Below are positions 36,751 through 46,300 of a stretch of 64,000 nucleotides of DNA, piece after piece. Every line of letters begins with the position of its first letter. The stretch's first letter is position 1. Below the pieces are notes generated by a model. It saw nothing but the letters and a program-made list of their open reading frames with translations, was not told where the DNA came from and ran no database searches. Source of the stretch: CALSMU01 sp965230225. Lineage in GTDB: Bacteria; Bacteroidota; Bacteroidia; Flavobacteriales_D; Parvicellaceae. Location: contig CBDDKM010000004.1 in NCBI GenBank assembly GCA_965230225.1, positions 1 through 64,000 on the forward strand, given 5' to 3'. Made by a program: the position numbers and the translations under genes.

Positions 36751-39700
36751 TTGAAAGCCGTTCAAAGTAGCAGACTTTATTTTAAAGAAGGGAAGTCGGA
36801 CAAAGTGTACGAAGTAGACCTTTGCGAAGTTGATGATCAGCTTTACGTGGTTAATTTTCGTTATGGCCGAAGAGGAGCAAACCTAAAGGAAGGTACTAAA
36901 ACAGTGTTTCCGGTTGCCCTGGATGAAGCTCAGAAAGTTTATCAGAAATTAGTAGATAGCAAAGTGAAGAAGGGGTATGTAGAAAGCCTCGAAGAAGCAC
37001 AAAACAGATCCGTGGAAGTGATTCCTGCTGGTAATGTAGATGCTAAGAAGGAAGTGATCCAAAAGCACTTATCTAATGCGGTAAACGGACAATACGTTGG
37101 TTCGTGGAAGCTCTCTAGAATTATTTGGAAAGCAGGTGAATTAAGAATGCAATCGGCAGTGGAGCAACTGCGTTTTTTCCTTAGCTCCAATGAAGAGTTT
37201 GAAAAATACTCGGCCATTTGGGCATTGGGAAGATTGGAGGATAAAGCTTCTGTTTCTACCATGTCGGACATTTGCAGAAAAGCTACTTCGCCGGATAAGA
37301 CCTTTCGATTGGCTTTGACGTTTATTCTAAAATTTGCAGATAAAGACGATCAAGGTAGAGTAGAATCCATTAAGTATTTGAGGAGTGCTTTGCCAAAGGA
37401 TTGGTTAGAGTGTATCGATGCAAAAGATCAGCCTCAGCTGACTAAAAAGATGATGGGATACCTGATGAATCAGTCAGGATATTATGCAGATTTTTTAACG
37501 GTATTGTATCAATATTCCATTGTAGAAGAATGGCTGACCCCCCATGTTATTACTTTATTGGAAAAAGTACCACTTAAAGCCGGTTGTTTTCAGGGAGTAC
37601 GACACGTATATAAATTGTCGGAAATGCTGAACGATACAAAGACTTTTTCTTTAATCGCTAAAAGAGTTGCTGTTTCGTCGGTAAATTATAGTTCTACAGC
37701 TTATTATGTTTGGGTAGATGGCGAATATGTAAGAAGAGAAGAGGAAATTGTAAAACCGAATTCTAAATTAGCTTTCTCAGATAAAACCAGAAGGTTTTTC
37801 CTTACAAGAGCATTTAGAACAGTGGCTGGTAGTCAGTCGGAGGTGGAGCAACACTACGTTAAATACGCTAAAGAAATATTATTAAGTGTTAACGACGATG
37901 AAGATCGTCAGACGCGAAAAAAAGATGAACAATACGCCTATAACAGAGTTAATGGAGAGTGGAAGTATTATTTAATTACCAAACATTATCCGAAGTACTC
38001 AGATTATCTGCTGTATTTATATGTTCTATATGGAAATTCGGATCGTTTTGCAGTTAATGGAAAACGAACCAAATGGTATTACAAAGAAGGAGAAGAAGGA
38101 AAAGATGAGTTGATCATTGGTAGAGAAGATGCCAGACCTCATTTGTGGGATAAAGCTCCTAAGGAGTCGTTAGAAGTATTAATGAATGCCGCTACTACAG
38201 AAGTAGCAAATTTTGCGGTAAAACTGTTTAAGGCGAACCCTGATTTTGAAAAAGAGGTTTCCATTTCTCAATTGATTAGTATTCTGGAGAACAAGTATCA
38301 GCAAATTGCTCAGGTAGGAGTAGAAATTGCCCGAAATAAAAATCGTTCTGGTCAGCCTGATATTAGTTTATGTATGGCTTTATTGCGTTGCAATAATGAA
38401 GAGGCCATTCAATTGGCTAACGATTGGTTAAACGAGCATCCTGACTTTTATTTTGGAAACATCGATTTTGTAAAGGAATTACTGTTTAGTAAGAAGCAGG
38501 AAGTACTCAACTTAATAGTCCCATTGGCAGAAGCCGGAAGGTTAAACCAGTTAGCCGGTAAAAAGATTGAGTTCAATGATGTGCTCGCTTTTATTCAGTT
38601 AACTACTGCAGAAGATTTGGATTACATGTCCATGCTAGGCGGTTTAATTGAGAATACGGAGTTAAAGCATCTTTTTAATCATTACACCGGGAAAGAAATA
38701 GGTCAGGTTCTCGATCCGGAAAGACCATCGTGGATGTATTTTGGAGGAGTATTGATAAAAGTGAATCAAGCTTCAACTTACGAGTTGTCCAAAGATTTAA
38801 TAGGTGTATACCTTAATTCTGATGATGCTCCAGTAAGGAAAATGGGAGTGGAGTTTCTTAAAGAATATCCGGAGAACTTCTTGTTACAGAATAAAGCTTT
38901 AATCACCAAGTATTGCTTCTCACCTTATGGAGAAGTGAGAGATTCTGTGGGTCCTGTTGTTAATCAGTTAATTCAACTGGATTCGAATTACAAGGTATAC
39001 CTGTTTAATGAGTTGTTGAACTCATTGGTGGACAAAGAAGAGTATGAGGGAATGCACCAGAGCAGCAAGAAATTATTGGATGATGAATTTGCATCTGAAG
39101 TTGCTAACTTAAGTAAAGAGCAAGTTTATGCTTTGGTTTTTTCTAAGTACGAAATTGCTCAAAGATTGGCAGAAGAACAATTTGACCGCCAATTGGTGTT
39201 AGATCAACTTCCGTTGAGCGAAGTTGTTACTCTTGGAAGATCAGATATTAAATTAGTGAGGGATAGAGTAAAGGAATATTTTACCAATAGCTCAGCAAAA
39301 ATTAAGTACGAATTGGATGAAGCCATAAAAATTGTTGAATCCGATTGGGGTGACGTTAGATTATGGGCTTTTGATTACCTATCAGAACATACAGAAGAAA
39401 ATGACTGGAGCATTGATTCCCTGTTATATATCTGTGATAATGTTCGGCCAGATGTGCAATCATTTGGAAGGTCCATGACTTCAAAAGTATTCAGAGATGA
39501 ATATGGATTGGAGTTGATGCTTAAATTATCGGAGCATCCTACAGGAGGTATGAGGCTATACGCCTCCAATTATTTATCGAAGTATGCAGCAGGAAATGCA
39601 GAGGTTATTTTACAATTAAAACCCTATTTCAAAACCATATTATTGGGAGTAAATAAAGATGCTGCCTTAAAGAAAAGAGTATTTGAATTCCTCAATGAGG

Positions 39701-39885
39701 AGTCAATAAAAAATAAAGAAGTAGCTCAGATGACTGCTGAGTTATTGATCGGGGTAGTAGCTACTAAAGCTATTGGAGATCGATCTAAGAGTATGGATAT
39801 TCTGTTAACCATATCAGAATTATACCCTGAAATAACAACGCCAATTAATGTGGTAGAAAGTAAAGGAGCAAAGTATGCAGTTTAA
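36751..39885 (+). CDS. Retron-associated WGR-domain/HEAT-repeat protein
   Basis: The 1044-residue product starts at TTG. No ATG is available before the WGR-like domain, which begins at once (S-S-R-L-Y-F-K-E-G-K-S-D-K-V-Y-E-V) and contains F-R-Y-G-R-R-G (about 35-41; Tyr replaces the Trp of WGR). From about 110 to the end there are alpha-helical HEAT-like repeats, for example S-A-I-W-A-L-G-R-L-E and A-S-N-Y-L-S-K-Y-A. WGR domains bind nucleic acid ends in PARPs and MolR-like proteins. The stop overlaps the start of the SWIM gene by 11 bp, and the retron RNA and reverse transcriptase follow, so it belongs to the retron operon. A published retron class pairs RT with HEAT and WHSWIM proteins; I recall it as type XIII. 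It is probably part of the toxic or sensing module. No enzymatic motif seen. Confidence 0.88.
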   Translation: MKAVQSSRLYFKEGKSDKVYEVDLCEVDDQLYVVNFRYGRRGANLKEGTKTVFPVALDEAQKVYQKLVDSKVKKGYVESLEEAQNRSVEVIPAGNVDAKKEVIQKHLSNAVNGQYVGSWKLSRIIWKAGELRMQSAVEQLRFFLSSNEEFEKYSAIWALGRLEDKASVSTMSDICRKATSPDKTFRLALTFILKFADKDDQGRVESIKYLRSALPKDWLECIDAKDQPQLTKKMMGYLMNQSGYYADFLTVLYQYSIVEEWLTPHVITLLEKVPLKAGCFQGVRHVYKLSEMLNDTKTFSLIAKRVAVSSVNYSSTAYYVWVDGEYVRREEEIVKPNSKLAFSDKTRRFFLTRAFRTVAGSQSEVEQHYVKYAKEILLSVNDDEDRQTRKKDEQYAYNRVNGEWKYYLITKHYPKYSDYLLYLYVLYGNSDRFAVNGKRTKWYYKEGEEGKDELIIGREDARPHLWDKAPKESLEVLMNAATTEVANFAVKLFKANPDFEKEVSISQLISILENKYQQIAQVGVEIARNKNRSGQPDISLCMALLRCNNEEAIQLANDWLNEHPDFYFGNIDFVKELLFSKKQEVLNLIVPLAEAGRLNQLAGKKIEFNDVLAFIQLTTAEDLDYMSMLGGLIENTELKHLFNHYTGKEIGQVLDPERPSWMYFGGVLIKVNQASTYELSKDLIGVYLNSDDAPVRKMGVEFLKEYPENFLLQNKALITKYCFSPYGEVRDSVGPVVNQLIQLDSNYKVYLFNELLNSLVDKEEYEGMHQSSKKLLDDEFASEVANLSKEQVYALVFSKYEIAQRLAEEQFDRQLVLDQLPLSEVVTLGRSDIKLVRDRVKEYFTNSSAKIKYELDEAIKIVESDWGDVRLWAFDYLSEHTEENDWSIDSLLYICDNVRPDVQSFGRSMTSKVFRDEYGLELMLKLSEHPTGGMRLYASNYLSKYAAGNAEVILQLKPYFKTILLGVNKDAALKKRVFEFLNEESIKNKEVAQMTAELLIGVVATKAIGDRSKSMDILLTISELYPEITTPINVVESKGAKYAV

Positions 39886-41500
39886 TTATCAATATAGTGG
39901 CCAAAGCGGGGTAACCAATACCAGTAGTAATACGGGATTGTCGTTTGCACCCGATACATTAAGAGAGCCTACCTACTTTATTGGGGAATTAGCTCAGAAA
40001 ATTCCTTTTAGAGAGGCCATGTCTGCCTTGCACGATGTGGTGGTAGCCAATTTTAAATTTAAACCCAGCGATAAAGCAGGGTATAAAGCCTGGTTAAAAG
40101 AACAAGAGCAGTTTTGGTTGGCTGAAGCCATGAAAGGTAAAGACGATTTGGAGTTGAAAATTGCAGGACTTCAATCAGCCTTATCTACTTTAAGAGGAGA
40201 GCGAGAAGCGATTACAGGTCCATACTACAAGGCTCAACGAAAGTATTTCAGGTACCTGCTTAAAAGGGATTATGCTGCCTGGTTAGTATTAGACCCGGTA
40301 ATTACCGTACACCCGGATGAAGTATTCTTTGAATGCTTTAGTAAGGATGAGTCGGTATATGGTAAATTATCCTGCAATTACAATGTGTTTAAGAATGTTA
40401 ATGAGTTTAAATGTGGAACCACAAACATTGATTATTCTACTGCCTTATACAATGAATTTCAAAAAATAAGATCGTATAAAACCACTGATTTTAAGATTGA
40501 TCCGGGAGGGTTTGATGTAAAAACGCAAGGGGAAGAATCTTACAGAGAGGTGAAGATCGATTTGCCGGATAGTTGGGTAAGAGGTTTCTTGCAGGTAAGC
40601 TCGGCCATGACATTTAATAAGGTGTCTTTTGATATTCACCCGATTGATTTTGCCAACTTCCTGTTTGTATTAAAAAGAAATAAAGAGCGAAAAGGTCCTC
40701 GTTCTATACGATATGTATTGGAACCGGGTAAGCCTGTTAAAGCCATATTTGACCCGTGGGATCTGGAAGTTGAGTGTCCGTTGTCCATCTATAATGGACC
40801 TGAGAAAAGAGAAATACGAGTTTGGGGAAGAAGAAGGTTAGCTTTAATGGAGAGAGTATTACCAGTTGCCGATAAAATAAGAGTTAGTCTTTTAGGAACC
40901 GGAATGCCATCTTTTTACGAGGCAGAGATTGGAGACATGACGTTTACTCTTGGGCTATCCGGATGGACTGCTAACGACTGGTCGCAAGCATCTAATCTGG
41001 ATTTACTTGCTCCAAGAGGAGAGGTAGATGCTAGCACTATGCAAAAGGTGTATCTTAAATTGAGGGAAAACTGGTTCAATAAACCGGAAAAATTAGCCAG
41101 CAGTTTAGGGTTAGATCATGAAGTGGTGAATAAGGCATTGGGTAAGTTTACTCAGGCAGGAAAGGTTATTTACGATTTGTCTAACGAGGTTTACCGTGTT
41201 AGAGAATTAAGAAGAGAAGGAATTGATATCGAATCGTTGCGCTTTTCGAGCGAAGTGGATAAAAAGGGGTACGAGTTGGTTAAATCTGGAGCGGTTAGTG
41301 GAATAAAAAAATATGAAAATAGCGAAGCAATGTCCGTGTACGGTAGAGTAGGAGTAAACGATGCTTCTATTACACTGGATAGTGATAAAAGATTGGTGAA
41401 TGGACACTGCAATTGCAGCTATTATTATCAGAATAAAATGATGAAGGGTCCTTGCGAGCACATGGTGGCATTGCAAATTGTAGGATCTGGAGAAGAATAG
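39875..41500 (+). CDS. Retron-associated winged-helix/SWIM zinc-finger protein
   Basis: The 541-residue product has a large N-terminal part without recognised motifs. A winged-helix-like segment follows (about 388-445; Y-L-K-L-R-E-N-W-F-N-K-P-E-K-L-A ... F-T-Q-A-G-K-V-I-Y). A C-terminal SWIM zinc finger has ligands C512, C514, C527 and H529 (C-N-C-x12-C-E-H), matching CxCxnCxH. SWIM fingers mediate DNA or protein binding. The ATG lies inside the end of the HEAT/WGR gene, so translation is coupled. The retron msr-msd RNA begins 45 bp after its stop. The pairing with a HEAT protein and a retron RT fits the WHSWIM-type effector of the HEAT/WHSWIM retron class. No MoxR ATPase or VWA gene, the other usual SWIM/WGR context, is present. 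Confidence 0.88.
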   Translation: MQFNYQYSGQSGVTNTSSNTGLSFAPDTLREPTYFIGELAQKIPFREAMSALHDVVVANFKFKPSDKAGYKAWLKEQEQFWLAEAMKGKDDLELKIAGLQSALSTLRGEREAITGPYYKAQRKYFRYLLKRDYAAWLVLDPVITVHPDEVFFECFSKDESVYGKLSCNYNVFKNVNEFKCGTTNIDYSTALYNEFQKIRSYKTTDFKIDPGGFDVKTQGEESYREVKIDLPDSWVRGFLQVSSAMTFNKVSFDIHPIDFANFLFVLKRNKERKGPRSIRYVLEPGKPVKAIFDPWDLEVECPLSIYNGPEKREIRVWGRRRLALMERVLPVADKIRVSLLGTGMPSFYEAEIGDMTFTLGLSGWTANDWSQASNLDLLAPRGEVDASTMQKVYLKLRENWFNKPEKLASSLGLDHEVVNKALGKFTQAGKVIYDLSNEVYRVRELRREGIDIESLRFSSEVDKKGYELVKSGAVSGIKKYENSEAMSVYGRVGVNDASITLDSDKRLVNGHCNCSYYYQNKMMKGPCEHMVALQIVGSGEE

Positions 41501-41545
41501 GATTAAAAAATTGAAGTAGAATAAATGAAATTATAAATTTGTAAT

Positions 41546-41769
41546 AGGTAATAATGAGACGTTAAAAATCTTGCAATCTGGTTAGTGGATCGCTAACCTT
41601 GTTTACAGACTATACACGCTTCACTGGTTCGTACTTGACTTTGAGAAATAGCTACCATACGCTATTTCCGGTACAACTTCTTCGAAGTGAAATAGCGTAT
41701 GGTAGCTATTTCTCTTGAGTTGTCCAACCCAGTCTCGAGAATGTTAGAAGAGTTGTCTCATTGTTACCT
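41546..41769 (+). ncRNA. Retron msr-msd RNA
   Basis: AGGTAATAATGAGAC (a1, 41546-41560) pairs with GTCTCATTGTTACCT (a2, 41755-41769): 15 bp with a single G-U. Just inside a1 is a G (41561) that could be the branch base. The msr hairpin GGTTAGTG/CGCTAACC (41580-41587 and 41591-41598) with a 3-base loop follows. Next is the msd, dominated by a perfect 26-bp inverted repeat (41643-41668 with 41689-41714). The reverse transcriptase ATG is 10 bp after a2. The order a1, msr, msd, a2, RT is canonical. The reverse transcriptase should prime from the 2'-OH of the branch G and copy the msd into a branched RNA-DNA hybrid. The exact DNA length cannot be read from the sequence. Confidence 0.92.
41643..41714. 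repeat. Perfect 26-bp inverted repeat forming the msd hairpin
   Basis: Arms at 41643-41668 and 41689-41714 are perfect reverse complements, separated by 20 bases. The spacer can fold further (ACTTC/GAAGT with a 3-base loop), leaving a 7-base one-sided bulge CGGTACA. Each arm is itself a smaller inverted repeat (GAAATAGC ... GCTATTTC), so alternative local hairpins are possible. The arms contain the false ATG at 41699. Confidence 0.95.
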
Positions 41770-41779
41770 TTTTTTCATT

Positions 41780-43321
41780 ATGAGTGTTTCCAACGATAAA
41801 AGACAGGAGATTTACGATAAAATTAAGGCAAGTGGATCAAGGGAAGAGTACATCATTTCCGAAATGCGTCGTCTTGGTTTTTGGGAGGGCAACGGTGTCG
41901 ATTATAAAGTTGTTCAGGAGTACTTTGCCAAAGAACGTGAGTTGTTGGGAGAGCTGAACGACTTGATGGCAGAGAAGCGCAAGTTGGATAATCCTGAGCA
42001 GATCTTAAAGGAAATACACGAGAGAAGGAAAGCAGAATCCAGAATTAAGCAACAAGAAACCAAGGCTAAAAGAGAGCAGCTTAGAAAAGAAAAAGCAGAG
42101 CGTTGGAGTAAGCTTAAAGAAACGGATATCATCTATTTGGGAGATGATTATTCCAACCACTTATCCGATAAACAATCAGATCAGGAAAAGCTTAAATTGA
42201 ATGGTTTACCCCTTTTAAACAATGCTGAGGATATTGCCCAATTGATGGGAATAAGTATGGGGGAACTCAAGTTCTTGTCTTACTCTCGTAAAAATGCTAA
42301 AACTACCAACTATCACCGTTTTTATATCCCTAAAAGGACTGGTGGTGAACGATTAATTTCCGCTCCACTGCCCAAGTTAAAAAAGGCTCAGCACTGGATA
42401 TTGGAAAACGTATTGAATAAACTGGAAATGCACGATGCTGCTAATGGCTGTGTATCGGGTAGGTCCATCGTAACCAATGCTCAAAAGCATGTAGGTAAGG
42501 CGGTAGTTATAAATCAGGATTTGAAAGATTTCTTCCCAACCATTACCTACGAAAGGGTAAAGGGAATGTATCGATCGTTAGGATATTCTGGTCAGGTAGC
42601 CACCATATTGGCTCTAATTTGTACAGAGCCATATACCATTAATGTGGAGTTGTTTGGAGAGTCCTATTTTTCGCAAAGAGGGAAAAGGTACTTACCGCAA
42701 GGATCGCCATGTAGCCCGGCCATTGCAAACAGGATTGCAGGAAAGTTAGATGCCAGGTTAACTGGTTTAGCCAATAAATTTGGATTTGAGTATACGAGGT
42801 ATGTAGATGATCTAACTTTTTCGGGAGGAAAGGATCAATTGAAAGAGATTAAATCCATTCTTCACTTTTCAAAGAAAATAGTTCAAGAAGAAAACTTTAA
42901 GCTTCATCCGGATAAGTTGAAGGTAATGAAAGGTGGAGGTCAGCAATCGGTTACCGGAATTGTGGTGAACCAAAAACTAAGCATCGACAAGAAAACCTTG
43001 AAGCGATTTAGAGCATTGATTTTCCAGATTGAAAAAGATGGGATAAAAGGCAAAACCTGGAATGGTGATTCAGAAAATATTCTGGCTAGAATTGATGGTT
43101 ATGCCAAGTTTATTCATCAGGTAAACCCAGAGGTGGGAGCAAAATTACAGAGCAGGGTAAAAGCAATTCTGAAGAAATACAATTACGCTCCAATAAATCC
43201 TTATCAAAAGAAAGAAGAGGTTAAACCAACTAAAAAATCAAAACCAACCTCTCCTCAATCAACTCAACCAAAAGAGGAATCCGGATTTATGTCTAAATTA
43301 AAAAAGTGGTTTGGAGGTTAA
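41780..43321 (+). CDS. Retron reverse transcriptase with N-terminal coiled-coil extension
   Basis: The ATG at 41780 is chosen because the earlier in-frame ATG (41699) lies within the msd hairpin arm. This gives 513 residues, longer than the usual 300-350. The RT core starts near 130. It has retron region X N-A-Q-K-H (233-237), catalytic D247 in N-Q-D-L-K-D-F-F-P, L-P-Q-G-S-P-C-S-P (305-313), the Y-V-D-D box with D343 and D344, and the retron region Y triplet V-T-G (391-393). Both retron hallmarks, NAxxH and VTG, are present. The first about 115 residues are a highly charged coiled coil, and the last 40 form a K/P/S-rich tail ending in a basic amphipathic S-K-L-K-K-W-F-G-G. The RT would copy the msd RNA just upstream. 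The stop directly abuts the stop of the convergent protease gene. Confidence 0.95.
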   Translation: MSVSNDKRQEIYDKIKASGSREEYIISEMRRLGFWEGNGVDYKVVQEYFAKERELLGELNDLMAEKRKLDNPEQILKEIHERRKAESRIKQQETKAKREQLRKEKAERWSKLKETDIIYLGDDYSNHLSDKQSDQEKLKLNGLPLLNNAEDIAQLMGISMGELKFLSYSRKNAKTTNYHRFYIPKRTGGERLISAPLPKLKKAQHWILENVLNKLEMHDAANGCVSGRSIVTNAQKHVGKAVVINQDLKDFFPTITYERVKGMYRSLGYSGQVATILALICTEPYTINVELFGESYFSQRGKRYLPQGSPCSPAIANRIAGKLDARLTGLANKFGFEYTRYVDDLTFSGGKDQLKEIKSILHFSKKIVQEENFKLHPDKLKVMKGGGQQSVTGIVVNQKLSIDKKTLKRFRALIFQIEKDGIKGKTWNGDSENILARIDGYAKFIHQVNPEVGAKLQSRVKAILKKYNYAPINPYQKKEEVKPTKKSKPTSPQSTQPKEESGFMSKLKKWFGG

Positions 43322-46300
43322 TTATCTAAATAAGTGAACCACTCCTTTATAAGCCTTTCCTTCTACTGTAATTACATAATAGTAAGCTCCTCCCGGAACA
43401 TCTTCTCCTTCTAATGTTTTACCATCCCATTGATGTATATGACCAACGCTGGAATGCACTAAATTCCCCCATCTGTTGTAAATTAATACAGATTCTATCT
43501 CACAGTATTGGTTCATTTCTGCCATTCTAAAGAAATCATTAACTCCATCATTGTCCGGAGTAAACACATTTGGAATGGTAAATATGCAGTTACAATCCTC
43601 TGTTTCAATCACAATAACCCCAGTGGAAACTCCACAAATATTTGTTACATCTACGGAGTAAGTTCCAGCTTCTGTAGCAACATATTGCGCCGTAGTATCA
43701 CCGCTTGGAGTCCAAAGATAAGTGGAGCTAAGTGTTGATGCATCTAGCGTTAGTGTGGAGTCTATGCAAATCAAAGTATCATTACCAATAAAAATGGAAG
43801 GAAGTCCTCCTATATTAATCAAAATAGAATCGGTTGCTATACATTCATATTGATCTACCATAACTGAATAGGTGCCTGCTTCATATGCATTGTAAGAGAT
43901 ACCTGTGCTTCCATCTTGCCAGGTATAGCTGGCAGGGCTTATTCCTGCATTAAGAGTAATTGTATCCCCAGTACAAATTAGCGTATCTGCTCCCAGGTCT
44001 ACAAAAAAGTCATGTACATAAATTGAAATGGTATCGGCTTTAGAGCATTGGTTTAGATTTACTTCTAGCCAGTAAGTGCCACTTGATGTAATAGTTATAC
44101 TGTCGGTAGTTGCTCCTGTACTCCAATTGTTGTTTCCATTTTGATCTACCCATCCTATTTGAATGGAATCTCCCTGACAGATGGTGTCATTTTCTCCTAA
44201 TTCTATATCGCTGGAGAAAACAGTTACCTCAATACTGTCCGAAGCAGAACACCCTGTAAAAGGATCTGTAACCGTTACAGTATAGTTGGTTGAATTGATA
44301 GGAGTTGTAGATGGATTAGAAGAAGTAGAGTCTGATACCTGATTTGATGGTGACCATAAGTAGGTGTTATTTCCAGCTCCGGCACCTCCCAAATCAAGGG
44401 TAGAAGAAGTACACAGTACAGTATCTTCTATAACATCTAACTCAGGAAGACTGTTTATCCCAACCCATTGAGTTAAAGTATCGATTCCACAATCGTCCGA
44501 TATAGTTAAAAGAATAGGGAAAGTTCCTGTAGTGGAGTAGTATACCGATGGAGGAAACTGCCCTAAATAACTTTGAGGAGAAGCATTTACCCCAAAGTCC
44601 CAAACAAAAGTTGCATTACCTGTAGTAATTGTATTGTTGGTTATCATAACCGAGTCTCCTTCGCAAATTTGAAGTGGAACATTAAAGTCTGCATGAGAAA
44701 CACAACAGTTTTGATCTACAAAAATGGTAATGTCTTCGGAGTAGGTGTTTCCAAGATCGTCAGTTACACTTAGGGTATATGTTGTAGTGTTGTCAGGACT
44801 TGCATTGGTGTTTAAACTAGTAGCATTTGAAAGTCCGGTAGAAGGGGACCAACTAACAGAGTAAGGTTGTACTCCACATAAAACATTGGGTTCAATAGTT
44901 ATACTATCTCCAAGGCAAATGGTATCGTTGGCGAGATCAATAGTAAGTGAATTAGGTATTGTAACCGGTAGAATTATGGTGTCGGTACAGCCCAATGTGT
45001 CACTAGCAACAATTAATTGAACGTTGTAAGTTCCAGCAGTTGAATAGGAATGCATGGGGTTTTGGATACCTCCTACGGTATTACCATCACCGAAATCCCA
45101 TTGCCAGGAGTGTATAGTTCCAATCGAATCAACAGATTGATCATAAAAGAATATCGTATCTCCTGCACATGAAAGATCAAAGTTGAAGTTACCTTCTAAA
45201 TTACAAATAGGAAGAGTAGCTCCGATGGAATCGCAGATTGTTATAACAGAAGAAGAAGTAATGTCCTGAACGATATACGATAAACTAGTGGTTTGATCCG
45301 TAATTACAGAACTGTAGGATAAGTTTACTCCCGAAATTGATACAGAAGAAGAATTAAGAACATAATCTACCTCATTACAAAATGCCTGTCCGCATTCGTC
45401 GGTTTTAATGAGTTTGATATTTTCTCCATTTCCAGCCCCAACTTCTTGTGCAGCCAGGAAAAAGCCCCCGTCTGCTGTTTTAACCAAAGCTGGTGGATGA
45501 TTGATGTCGTGAAAACTTGAATTGGTGTCGTATTTTTTGCACCAAGCAATATTTCCTCCTCCATCAATATTAAAAATTAGAATCCCATTGGTACTTGAAT
45601 TGGTCTCACTAAATGCCGCCATGGTTACAGTACCGTCAGCATTTTCTTTCATTCCGTACAGCTGATCCGCATAAGAGTTTCCATAATGTTTAGCCCAAAT
45701 AGTATTTCCGTTGATATCAAATTCCATTAGGATGATTTCTTCATTATATCCACTGAACCCGTTACATTTTCCTCCAATTAGAAAGTTACCATTGGATTTT
45801 TGGATAACGTTATAAAAGGCATCTACCTGAGAAGTGAATTGATAAGACTTATTCCAAAGTATGTTTAGGTTAGCATCGAGCATTGTGACAACCGGACTTC
45901 GATTTAAGCCAGCAATTTGTTCTGCCCCACAAACTAAAATATTGCCATTCGGTAGTTCCAATAGGTCGGTTGCATGATCATTTCCTCCTTTACCAAAGGT
46001 TTTACCGTGTATTACATTACCATTGTTGTCTAGTCTGTAAATGAGAAAGTCCGAAGAACCAATAAAGAAATTACTTGTTCCAGCGATAACATAGTCTCCG
46101 TTAGCGGTTTGAATTAAATTTCTGAAGTAACTGGTGTAACTGGACGGAATCGTTTTATTCCAGATCAGGTTACCAGAACTGTCTAATTTCAACACATAAG
46201 CATAATAAGTTGACCCTCCTAAACTGTTGGTGGCAATTAAAAAGTTTCCATTAGAGTCCTCAATTATATTGGATGAAACAGTAGCATCATCGTTGGAGTA

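Noticed and set aside
36751..41500. WGR/SWIM pair as a MoxR-VWA type system
   Set aside because: No MoxR ATPase or VWA gene is adjacent; the retron RNA and RT follow directly and explain the pair.
41699..41779. Upstream ATG extending the reverse transcriptase by 27 residues
   Set aside because: The ATG lies in the second arm of the msd inverted repeat and the extension would span a2; this is retron RNA, not coding sequence.
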